Shown piece by piece: positions 10,953-19,473 of a stretch of 64,000 bases of DNA (positions are counted from its first letter, which is position 1; each line of letters opens with the position of its first letter). The DNA lies in assembly GCF_963678635.1 (NCBI RefSeq), contig NC_087069.1, forward strand, positions 43,474,688-43,538,687, read 5' to 3'. This DNA comes from Symsagittifera roscoffensis (Eukaryota > Xenacoelomorpha > Acoela > Convolutidae). Under the pieces are notes generated by a model. The model was not told the origin of the DNA and ran no database searches. It worked only from the letters and a program-made list of their open reading frames with translations. The translations under genes and the position numbers were made by a program.

Positions 10953-11270
10953 TAGCGATATCTGGAATTCTCCACCAGGAACAAGAGTGGAACGGAGAGA
11001 CCAATAGCGTACGGGAGCAAAGTCCTAAGTGACACGGAAATGAAGTACGGAGCACCGAAAGCAGAGATGTTCGCGGTGGTTACCTTTGTCGAGAAATATA
11101 GGGCATACCTAGGCAGTGAGCCATTCAAGTTGCGAGTCGACAACAGGGCACTAAGCTGGCTGAAGACGTACTCAATGGACCAAAGTTACATTGGGAGGTG
11201 GATAGTTCGACTGGACGGATACAATATGATAATTGAGCATAGAACACGAGACAAGCATCAAAATGCTGAC
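10900..11270 (+). pseudogene. pol: RNase H domain of element B
   Basis: The first half, with the catalytic Asp in YVLDTDASV, is read in the frame 10709-11032. The second half, with AEMFAVV (Glu), LRVDNRALSW (Asp) and HQNADSLSK, is read in the frame starting 11040. A second small deletion at about 11000 (Arg-Met-Val-Leu in C) causes the change. All acidic catalytic positions are present. RNase H removes template RNA during reverse transcription. Confidence 0.85.
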
Positions 11271-13601
11271 AGCTTGAGCAAGAAGACGGAGTTCTACGAG
11301 AGACAAGAACAGAGGGAGGCAGATAGACCTGAGATCAAGGATGGCTTCTCCTTCATGGACAAGGAAACGTATGACGGTCTTCCTCTCACGAGATGGTTGG
11401 ACAAATCAGGCAAACCAATAGAAGATCACCCCGAACTACCAAAAGGTACTACGAAAGAAACAATCTTGAAAAAGAACCGAGAGATGCCGATAGGAATAAT
11501 GCTCAAGTCAAAGATCGTGAGGGAGACGCTCAAAGCAAAAGGCTACGATCTCAACCAGGTAGAGACGGGGGAAGCACAAATAGACGAAGACTTAAAGGGG
11601 TTACTCGAGAAACTAGCAGATGATAAGCCCGTGATTCAAGAAAACTGTAAGGAGAAACCTGAGGTCACAATACTGCGAAAGAGCGGGACAGCTAGTGATA
11701 GAAATACCTCGAAGGTGACTAACCTGGATGGGAAGGAAGTGGTGCAGTCACTGGTTGAAAAGATCCCAGCCGAATTACTTGAACAGATTAGAGTTAGGAG
11801 AAAGAGATTGGAGTTCAAGGAAGAAGCTGAATACCTGGGACTAGGTCAAGAGTCCGGGGAGCGGTCCACGTCCAGGGAAGAAGAAAACACTGAAGGAGAA
11901 AATTTGTCCGGGGAGTGTGAAATGTGGGATGAGGACTCGGAAGCGAGCAGTGACAATCAAGATAGTCTCTGCATGATATTGGCAGAAGAAAAGAATAGAC
12001 ACCACGATAGGGAATTACAAACAGATCCGTCCTCAGGAACCTTCAACTTGGACGTGCAGGAAATACGAGGTGGTGAAGAACTTGAAAGGATTGCAGTTTC
12101 GAGGAAGCCATTCAGGGAACTATCATGCAATTCAAATGTGAGAACAAATCTGGTGCCAGAAGATGACATGAAGGTAGTAAAGAGGATAGTATGCGTGAAG
12201 CTGAATGACGACGTCCACAACCCTGGGGAGATGAATGGGCAGGTCATGGCGCTGAAGGAACTTGTCAAGGCGAGATATAGGCTGTCGGACCTGATAAGAG
12301 CCCAGAAGAATGACAAGATGACAAGCAATCTCTCCAAATGGATCCGAACGGGGTCCAAGGAGAAAGGGGAACTTGAAGAAGACAGCTACAAGATCCTGAG
12401 CCAGTTCTACAAAGAGAGGAAAGAGTTACTCTATCACACAGCTGACGGGGTGGTAGCATGCAAGAGAAAAGACGAAGACAAGATACTACACAAGCACAAC
12501 CTCATCATATTACCACAATTGTATCAAACAGAGGTGCTGTTCAGATCACATGACCAAATGGGGCACCAGGGGATAGACAAGGGGCAACAAAGAATACTTC
12601 ACAAGTTCGATTGGCCAGGATTGAGGAAAGCCTGTGAGAGGTGGGTGAATGCATGCCTGGCATGCTTGCAAGTGAAAGACCCAAGGAAGATGAAATTCCC
12701 AATCAAGTCGGTGGAAAGCTCGGAATTTAATGAAGTGGTGCAAATAGACCATCAGAAGGTCTGTATGACGGAGTCGGGGTATAACCAGATACTGGTTATA
12801 ATTGATCACTTCACAAAGCTGGCAGAAGCCGTGCCGTGTCAAACAGCTTCAGCAGAGGAGACTTGTGACCACTTGATAACCCATTGGATATCAAGGTATG
12901 GTTGTCCAATGACTTTTCAGTCAGACAACGGCAAGGCCTTTGTGGGGGACTTGACTAAGGAATTAATGAAGAGGTCACACATTGCTCAAGCACACTCAAC
13001 AACTTACGATGCTCATACCAACGGGCTGGTAGAGAGACAGAATAGAACGTTGGTGAACATGCTGAGGGTATACTGCTCTAGATACATGACGGACTGGGAT
13101 AAGTATCTACCGCAAGTCGTAGGGGCATACAACAGTACTCAACACTCAACGACGGGAATCAGTCTGTTCATGATGTTGACAGGCAAAGAGAGAGCGATGC
13201 CCCTGACGCTCTTTTACCCGGAGTATGAAGGGAAGAGGACGTCGCCTCAAGCTTACGTGAAAGAAGCGATCAGGAGACAGCAGGAAATAAACGAGCTATG
13301 CAGGAGGAACACTGCGCAGGCACAAATGAGACAGCGCAAGAAATATGATGAAAAGATATTACAGGCGAAGCCATATGAAGTGGGCCAGTATGTGTGGGTT
13401 TTCCAGAATGTGATACCGCCCAAAGGGACGAAGAAGCTACTCAAGAAATGGAGAGGACCATTCATGATAACTGAAGTACATCAACAAGGACGGTTCTACC
13501 GCTTGAGTACTGGGCGAGCAGCACATTATGAGAACCTGAAGCCTCATGTCCCATCCCCATCCCCATCCCCTGGTGTATACCAAAAGAAACGGAGGGACTA
13601 G
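11040..13601 (+). CDS. pol: RNase H C-terminus, acidic linker and integrase of element B
   Basis: 853 open codons. After the end of RNase H (to about residue 85) comes an unusually long linker (about 90-480), rich in Glu, Lys and Ser, with two LSGE-type motifs coded by the conserved TGTCCGGGGAG-like sequence. The integrase then shows an HHCC zinc-binding N-terminus (HDQMGHQG and CLACLQ), a DDE core (VVQIDHQK, FQSDNGKAF, NGLVERQNR) and a C-terminal GPF motif (WRGPFMI) followed by a Pro/Ser tail. Integrase inserts the cDNA into the genome. This is the longest intact frame of B, and all three core acids are kept. Confidence 0.9.
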   Translation: MKYGAPKAEMFAVVTFVEKYRAYLGSEPFKLRVDNRALSWLKTYSMDQSYIGRWIVRLDGYNMIIEHRTRDKHQNADSLSKKTEFYERQEQREADRPEIKDGFSFMDKETYDGLPLTRWLDKSGKPIEDHPELPKGTTKETILKKNREMPIGIMLKSKIVRETLKAKGYDLNQVETGEAQIDEDLKGLLEKLADDKPVIQENCKEKPEVTILRKSGTASDRNTSKVTNLDGKEVVQSLVEKIPAELLEQIRVRRKRLEFKEEAEYLGLGQESGERSTSREEENTEGENLSGECEMWDEDSEASSDNQDSLCMILAEEKNRHHDRELQTDPSSGTFNLDVQEIRGGEELERIAVSRKPFRELSCNSNVRTNLVPEDDMKVVKRIVCVKLNDDVHNPGEMNGQVMALKELVKARYRLSDLIRAQKNDKMTSNLSKWIRTGSKEKGELEEDSYKILSQFYKERKELLYHTADGVVACKRKDEDKILHKHNLIILPQLYQTEVLFRSHDQMGHQGIDKGQQRILHKFDWPGLRKACERWVNACLACLQVKDPRKMKFPIKSVESSEFNEVVQIDHQKVCMTESGYNQILVIIDHFTKLAEAVPCQTASAEETCDHLITHWISRYGCPMTFQSDNGKAFVGDLTKELMKRSHIAQAHSTTYDAHTNGLVERQNRTLVNMLRVYCSRYMTDWDKYLPQVVGAYNSTQHSTTGISLFMMLTGKERAMPLTLFYPEYEGKRTSPQAYVKEAIRRQQEINELCRRNTAQAQMRQRKKYDEKILQAKPYEVGQYVWVFQNVIPPKGTKKLLKKWRGPFMITEVHQQGRFYRLSTGRAAHYENLKPHVPSPSPSPGVYQKKRRD

Positions 13602-13612
13602 AGTACATACTG

Positions 13613-14317
13613 GTGGAACCAGCATGTGAAGTGAACGAAAAAGGCACCAGAGATAAGAATGATGGCAATGAGAACATGAGTTTGGATGACAATGAAAAAA
13701 TAGACGCGGACTCTGAAGCGGAATCTTTCTTGGAAGAAGATTGGAACGATCCGGAGCAAGGTGACGTGCCGAGGTGGACTGAACCAGACTTGTCAATACC
13801 AGCGGGGACAAGGAGTGGCAATCGCAAACGCACAGGCATGAGGTACAACAGGTATGGGGACGACTTCCTGATCGACAAGATACAACGCGATGATCTAAGC
13901 AAAGAACTAATAAGTGTGGGCGAGCTGACGACAGATGGTGAATGGCAGATCATCGATGATAATGAACACTACCCACAGGAAGACTACTCGACGCCGGAGC
14001 GGGAGACGGATTTAGAACAGAGCGAGAAAGAGAGGAGGGAGAATACGAACCTGAGGATATTAGAATGGATGCGCGATGTCAAGAACGGAAGCAAAAAAGG
14101 ACAAAGCATACAGCAAGTTGACATATCACCGGGGAAGTACATGAAAACGGAGAATCCTCTTTTCGGCTGGACGGCAACAGACACCCCACTCGACATCCCG
14201 CCAGATAATTCAGACCCAGCATCATCGACGGGGACGTCGATAAATATTTTTGTCCGGGGAGTGGGGGTAGGACTTACCCACACCGAAAATTTGATGATAA
14301 AGAAACTAGGGAAGTGA
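13613..14317 (+). CDS. Acidic ORF after integrase
   Basis: About 234 residues, strongly acidic and probably disordered, with a conserved C-terminal block FVRGVGVGLTHTENL that is also at the end of the C homologue (25547-26302). The first in-frame codon used is GTG at 13613. The frame is open upstream and overlaps the end of Pol in another phase, and C has an ATG in the overlap that B lacks. It may therefore be made as a frameshifted extension of Pol. The block FVRGV is coded across the sequence TGTCCGGGGAGT (14251-14262). Its end overlaps the next ORF by 4 bases. The function is unknown. Confidence 0.65.
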   Translation: MEPACEVNEKGTRDKNDGNENMSLDDNEKIDADSEAESFLEEDWNDPEQGDVPRWTEPDLSIPAGTRSGNRKRTGMRYNRYGDDFLIDKIQRDDLSKELISVGELTTDGEWQIIDDNEHYPQEDYSTPERETDLEQSEKERRENTNLRILEWMRDVKNGSKKGQSIQQVDISPGKYMKTENPLFGWTATDTPLDIPPDNSDPASSTGTSINIFVRGVGVGLTHTENLMIKKLGK

Positions 14318-14865
14318 GAGAAACGTGCGGACTGGAACTGGATGGGGAGGAGGCCGAGCCTACCATAGGACGGAATTTCAAAACGAAGTTTGAAATACCA
14401 AACGAATACTCGGAAAATATCCTGATAACGGATAGTGACTTCATTCTGTCAGACAGGACTAGCGCAATCTGTATCACGGCGGACATGAGCTTCAAATCAA
14501 GACTGGAGGCTGACTTCAAGAGAGAGTACCAGAACGTGGAGTTTCTGTTTAGACAGAGACCGGGACTGGGAGGAATGGCCGCGCTTCCACCATCAGTAGC
14601 ACAAGTCCCGGGCAAGTACCTGTGCTTCCTAGTGACGAGGGTCAATGACAGGAACACGATCGATCCCGAACACGTGATGTTGGCACTAACAAGACTACGA
14701 GACTTCATGATTGAAAGAGGGATAACGGAGGTCTCAATGCCGGTGTATGACCCAAACAGGGGCAAATTGAGCCCAAGGGAATTGTACGCTATCCTACACG
14801 TGGTCTTCGCAGAAACTGAGATAATGGTGCATCTTCATAAGAAATACTACTTGAGCATGGCCTGA
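14314..14865 (+). CDS. Macrodomain (TARG1/C6orf130-like) ORF
   Basis: 183 residues. From about residue 42 the order of motifs follows the single-domain macrodomains that bind ADP-ribose and remove it from acidic residues (TARG1-type): a beta strand ending ICITADMSF, helix LEADFKREYQNVEFL, GGMAALP, strand KYLCFLVTR, helix LALTRLRDFMIERGI, strand EVSMPVYDPNRGKL, helix ELYAILHVVF and strand IMVHLH. The Lys of the FKxxY/F segment is kept, but the glycine-rich first loop and the GCGLD-type loop with the catalytic Asp of TARG1 are replaced (DPNRG here), so binding without hydrolysis is possible. Homologues occur in C (25005-25530) and D (38797-39300). It starts at GTG overlapping the upstream TGA; frameshift expression is an alternative. 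The family assignment rests on motif reading alone. Confidence 0.72.
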   Translation: MRETCGLELDGEEAEPTIGRNFKTKFEIPNEYSENILITDSDFILSDRTSAICITADMSFKSRLEADFKREYQNVEFLFRQRPGLGGMAALPPSVAQVPGKYLCFLVTRVNDRNTIDPEHVMLALTRLRDFMIERGITEVSMPVYDPNRGKLSPRELYAILHVVFAETEIMVHLHKKYYLSMA

Positions 14866-15293
14866 GTCGGGTACACGGCGGTCTCGAGTTAGGTGTGGGG
14901 GTACAAAACAAGTAAAGAATCTTAGAGGTGATTGGCATGACATTTAATATTTTAAATGATTGATGATGCTAAAACATAAAATGAATCTGCATGTTTTTAG
15001 AAAATTTCCAATTGAACTATTTTAGTAGGACGGAAAGGAAAGGGTTTTAACTATAGTAGTGAAGGGGGTTTTTAGGTTAGGAACACAGCCTGTTAGTCTA
15101 AAAATTGGGTGTTATTTTCAGATTGATTTGGTAAAGTCAAATTGACTACCTAACTGTATTCAATTGAAGAAAGAGAACGCAAATTGAACGACGCTTCAAG
15201 AAGAAAGCTCAAGTAAACTCAAGAAAACTCAAGTTGCTCAAGTAAAACTCAAGTTGCTCAGGTAAAACTCAAGTTGCTAATACTCAAGATCAC
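14866..15293 (+). other. Gap between macrodomain ORF and helical ORF
   Basis: AT-rich, with no gene. Positions 15206-15287 are a short tandem array of about four AAACTCAAGTTGCTCAAGT-like units. The equivalent gap exists in C (24595-25004) and D (38484-38796), where it contains runs of CATAACACAT-like repeats on the + strand. The spacing is therefore a conserved feature and may contain an internal promoter or splice site for the downstream ORFs. Confidence 0.5.
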
Positions 15294-15752
15294 TTGGAAA
15301 TTACGAAAAGGGCAGATCGATTCTGGAAGTCCATGCCATCGGCTTTGAAAAAACCCACACTTGATGAGTTGTACAGACGTCTGAGGGATCTGGATTATAC
15401 TCAAGTGGATGAGAGAATGGCAGTGATGTTGAATGCCATCCTCCAGTTGGAGCAACAGGGCGAGTGCCGGGAGTCTGCGACAGAAGCGGTTTTGATGGTA
15501 GGCTACACCACCGAGGGAATATCCAATCAAGAGCAAACCAGGTGGCTGTCCTGGAACGTGGATGGAGCAATAAGGGGGTTCGACTTGGCAAGGAACCCTG
15601 GCTTGAGTAACAATACGCAGTTCCCACTGCCGGTCAGACCATCAGTCAGATCCACGGGCCAGAGCACGAGCAAGACACCATTGATGTCACGGGCGCAGCA
15701 GACGGGGGAAGCGTATCCGGACGTCAGCATCATGAAGAGAGACCTAGCCTAG
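15294..15752 (+). CDS. Helical ORF (accessory)
   Basis: About 150 residues. Homologous to the ORFs at 24190-24594 (C) and 38193-38483 (D): shared pattern LDELYRRLRDLDY..., a helical middle with LNAILQLE, EAVLM, then W..DGAI.G.DLA.NPGL. The first in-frame start is TTG at 15294, but the first ATG (15331) is close to the conserved part and may be the real start. No known domain is recognised. In C the ORF leads into a coiled-coil/SGNH protein; in B that part is missing and the terminal ORF follows 2 bases after the stop. Confidence 0.6.
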   Translation: MEITKRADRFWKSMPSALKKPTLDELYRRLRDLDYTQVDERMAVMLNAILQLEQQGECRESATEAVLMVGYTTEGISNQEQTRWLSWNVDGAIRGFDLARNPGLSNNTQFPLPVRPSVRSTGQSTSKTPLMSRAQQTGEAYPDVSIMKRDLA

Positions 15753-15754
15753 GT

Positions 15755-17656
15755 TTGATTCTCGAGAGAACACCGGAAGTAATAAGTGTGCCACGCTCAA
15801 GTAAAAGAGTAGAACTAAAAATGGGTAACGGGAACGGCATGTTGACCACGAATCTGGGAGTGGCGTGGAAATTGCTCAGGCCCTCCTGGTGTCCACATCC
15901 CCATGCGAGCCTGATCGAGGAAGTCACTGAGCGAGTGAGATTAGCGCCGACAGAGGATGAAGATTTGGCGAACTTGAGTATAGTACATAGACTGATCCTG
16001 CCTCATGTGAAGGAGTCAAGCGAGATGACGAGTGGAACAGGGTCAGTAAAGAAGATGGAGCCGGGCAGTTGTCTTGACTCGACGTGTGGGAGTGGCGAGC
16101 ACACCTGCGATGGACGATCATGCGTCAGGATACAGTCTTTCCAGAAAGAAGACCTAGTCACCTGGTTTGAAGACATTAACGAAAGGGAGAAAAGTGAGAT
16201 ACAGATAGTGGCTGAGTGTTACGCGAGTACCACGGTGAACCTAGCAACAGATCTGGGATTCTTCTCAAGAATGTGCAGTCTCCAGTCACTGGAGAGGCTA
16301 GAGTCAGAACACCACTTGGTGACCGCGTTGAGCGTGGAGTCATGGCCCGGAGTGTTGCAAGTGACCCAGAAACACATCAAGAGTTGGAAGGTTGGACTCG
16401 AAGCGGAGATGGGATTTCCCATGAGCGAAGCCTATGGTCTGCCTCTAAATGCGAAGTCCCTGGTGGGGTCAGTGATGGCCAACCTATGTGGCAGCCACTA
16501 CCCATTACACATGGCGATGGTGGAAGTGTCCAGCCAGAGGGTATTGATAGACAAAGCCTTCTCAGTGCCTAAATGTGTAAGACTGGCTCGGATGTCACAT
16601 CATTCACTCAAGCTGTTGAGGAAGTTCCGAGGAACAGTGCCGAAAGAACAAAGGGACGACTTGAGTGAAATCTGGGGCGAAGAACTTCTAGGCTTGGAGA
16701 GCGAAAATACAAGTGATCATGAGAGACAAAAGGTGATTGGGAAACCCATGGTAGGTGCTCCAAGCTTGGAAGAAGTTGACGTGATACACGAGAAGATGAT
16801 GGAACTTGAGCCCCTCCTAGAAGCCTCGGGAGAACGCAATCTTAGGAGCATCGACCTCACAAACGGGGATTGTGCATGCCACTGTCTGGCGCAGACAGTG
16901 TGGTACCCAGACCACGCCAATCTCTGCCTGATTTGGGATGTAGAAGAAACCAGTTCGTTGGGACTACCCGAGCATCAACAAAAAGTGACCATCTTGGTGG
17001 TGAGCACAATGCTGGCTCTACGATGGATGGAAGAAAACATAGCAAAGTATCGGGAATCGAAGACGCCAACAGCAGAGTCGATTCACGCGATAGATTACAG
17101 CAGGAGACTTGAGTTGTTCGAGACCGCATGCAAGGTATTCGCCATACCAATGGAGGTCAGACACGTGTGAAGCCGCTTGAGATTCTTTCCTTGGTTTCGC
17201 GCGACGTTAACATCCTGGTTATATGTGGTGACGAAGGATCACATGAGGAAACATCAAAAGGAATATCGACAATTCCAGGCCGAGATAGGACCAGATGCCT
17301 TCAGGAGACCTCTGCTGACCCATCGAAATGCGATCACGACGGGGCGGAAAAGAGTGGGTAGAGTATCCAGAGACAACACTAGAGCGAGGGAGTCGATACT
17401 GGAGGAGGACCTGGCGAAGAATGTAAGCCTGAGTCTTCACAATTCCTTCTGTTTGAACCGGGAGTCGAAGGTGAAGAGCTTACCGAATCGAGCGAAGAGA
17501 TTGCAAGAGCAAAGGGAGTGGATGCGATCCTATGAACAGCTGAAGGCTTGGGAGGAGATCGTGATCAGCTCCGATGACGAAGAGGCACTATTAAAACAGA
17601 TCACAGTGTCAAACATATCGGGGTCGGGTACCTCGAGGGCGAAGATTACGAGGTGA
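15755..17656 (+). pseudogene. Terminal accessory ORF of element B, with an internal TGA
   Basis: Two parts in the same frame, 15755-17170 and 17171-17656, are split by a TGA where element A has Trp (MEVKKIW versus MEVRHV-stop), so about 634 residues without the stop. Near residue 110 is a Cys/His cluster, CLDSTCGSGEHTCDGRSC (CX4CX4HXCX4C), also in C (GSCLAEVC..GHVC..LGC), which looks like a zinc site. Later blocks are VPKCVRLARMS, CACHCLAQTVWYP, PWFRATLTSWLY and LTHRNAITT. No signal peptide or membrane segment is seen. It is found at the 3' end of A, B and C. The protein family is not recognised; it could be nucleic-acid-binding. Confidence 0.65.
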
Positions 17657-18079
17657 GCCGGTGGCTCAAAAGGAAAATGCTAGAGTCTTGAGTCTTGAGA
17701 GGGAGGGGGCTCGAGGGTGAACTCGGATGAAATCTGAGTTCACGAAAAAGAAATTTTAACAAATGAGATATTGTTATTAATATGCTAGATCTATTATATG
17801 AATCAAAATGCTGCATGACAATTTCCTGATTGAAATAAGACAAAAGAAATTTTAAATTACCAGCTTAAAAAGCGAGAATTCATAGGTGCAGGTGTGTGCA
17901 GATTTTGATTGCTGTTTAGCGATAGTGTGAAAATTTTATATGCTTGTGAATTTTGGAAGGTAGATAAACTTAAGTCTGCTGCAAACTTCTGTAAATGACC
18001 ACTGGCACTGTATCTTGAGTGACACTCGGGCTTCTGGGGATTCACTGACAGAGACAGCACGCGATGAGGACATCGATCT
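17657..18079 (+). other. 3' UTR of element B
   Basis: No gene. It ends GATGAGGACATCGATCT directly before the LTR; the segment ATGAGGACAT is shared with the same position in A and, as ATGGGGACAT, in C and X, and is the best candidate for the plus-strand primer site. Confidence 0.55.
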
Positions 18080-18992
18080 TGAGTCCGGGGAGTATGTGCC
18101 AGTCGGTCATATCTGGAAGTTTGACCTTGAGGGACACGAGAATACGTAATTTTGGAGTGAAGTTTTAATTTTCAAAATTTCGAATGGAGCCTGTCATGCT
18201 CAGTTTTCTCGCACCAACTGAAAACAAAACGTGAAAAATCAGAACGACCGAATTAACAATTGCGGGAAAATACTTAGCAAAACAGCAGGAAATTGCTATT
18301 CGCAATTTCCAGATACAAAATAGGATACGAGTAGAGCTGTCTTATCCCTAAATAGGAGGAGAGATAATAAAAAGAAGAGAGAACAACTATTCGAAACGAA
18401 CCAGAGTGAACCTTCAATGGAAAGGTGGACAGCTTGAGTGTCCCAATGGTTCATACAAAAACTCCAATTGTAGAGTCAGAATTTACTTCTGTTATAAAAA
18501 CTAACTAGTATTAAACTTATCTAGTTATATTGTCTAATTCTTGAGTTGCATATCAATCTAATTACTCCTTGTACTCGAGTGCATCAACATGTGAGTTCCT
18601 AATTTAATTTTTTCGAGTGTGTTTTATGATTGTTATGTTGAAATAAGGCGAGTTTTAGGTTGATCCATCTGAAATGGATCAAAGTTCCACTGTCCAATAA
18701 AAAGTAACTTAACGGATTGTTCCGATCCTGTTTTTAATGGCGTTCGTGTATTTTGGGTATCACGAGACCTAAGTATGGGGACGTTCTTATTTTCTAGAGT
18801 GGGAGGGGGGATATTTTGGTAGTAGCCTTTAAGCTGTAACGGGTTCTAGTCTCAAGTTGCAAGCGAACCGAATTGGCTCCGACCGTTCTTGAGGTAGAAA
18901 AACACAAGAGATAGTGTCCCAAACTCTTGAGCCAATGGTTATAGGGCCTATCTCTTAAGCCTCATATGTGACCGAAGTAGGCGACTGTTACA
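18080..18992 (+). repeat. 3' LTR of element B
   Basis: It repeats 2956-3870 with about two dozen differences and small indels. TATAAAA is at 18493-18499 and AATAAA at 18696-18701. The right edge is TGTTACA. The flank GTGCA does not match the left flank CATCT, so no target duplication is visible. Confidence 0.88.
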
Positions 18993-19473
18993 GTGCATAT
19001 GCTTAGGTTCTGACAAAGCTTGCTCAAAAAAATTTCTCTGCTGGGGCCGGCCGCGCCCTGAATTTCAAAAGCTAGCGGTTGAAAAAGATATCCATCTTTT
19101 CTCAGAAATTTTTAAATAGTTAAATAGTTTCAGTTTAAATGATTTGCGGGATGGCCGTGGTGACCCCTTATTCTTGGTTGTGATTATTGGAGCGAGCTCA
19201 TTACATCTGGCACTCGAAGATTGGGCATCAAAGGAGGAAACGAGGAACTGCAAGAAGACGTCATCCATTACAAGGGAGTAACGTTTCATCCCAAATTGAA
19301 AGCGAATAAAATCGTACGAAACATCTTGCGAGACGAAATTAATAGAAACGAGTCTGTAATTATCTGGCACGATGTAATAAACAATTCGACTTCAGAACAT
19401 CCAATCAATCCAAGGTCTCTTCTTACTGCCAATCAACTAGTATCAGAAATCAAACCCCTAATCAATTCGCATC
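18993..19473 (+). pseudogene. Short ORF relic, possibly SGNH-hydrolase type, between elements B and C
   Basis: The ORF 19221-19478 (85 residues) contains VTFHPKLKANKIVRNIL and SVIIWHDVINNS. The second segment has the hydrophobic strand followed by polar DxxN expected of a block III region in SGNH-type hydrolases. The ORF is cut at its left end and its stop codon lies in the first bases of the adjoining LTR (TGTAACATTC, starting 19474). No longer parent copy is in the window. It could be a host or transposon fragment; the domain call is weak. Confidence 0.35.

Larger units (their letters stand above)
2956..18992 (+). mobile_element. Element B: 16-kb Ty3/Gypsy-class LTR retrotransposon with accessory ORFs
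   Basis: Two direct LTRs (2956-3870 and 18080-18992) bound 16,037 bp. The order is leader with tandem repeats, Gag, protease, RT, RNase H, a long linker, integrase, acidic ORF, macrodomain ORF, helical ORF and terminal Cys/His ORF. RNase H before integrase and a GPF-type integrase C-terminus place Pol in the Ty3/Gypsy class. By eye the LTRs differ at about two dozen positions (roughly 97% identical), so the insertion is not very recent. Gag, protease, RT-RNase H and the terminal ORF each carry stops or frameshifts, so this copy is probably not autonomous. I found no convincing target-site duplication. Confidence 0.9.

Noticed and set aside
15755-17656. Envelope gene of element B
   Set aside because: No signal peptide, membrane segment or cleavage site is visible in this ORF or its homologues.
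2951-18997. Target-site duplication of element B
   Set aside because: Flanks CATCT and GTGCA do not match. Both flanks have an A-run followed by TTTC nearby, but not at the LTR edge.
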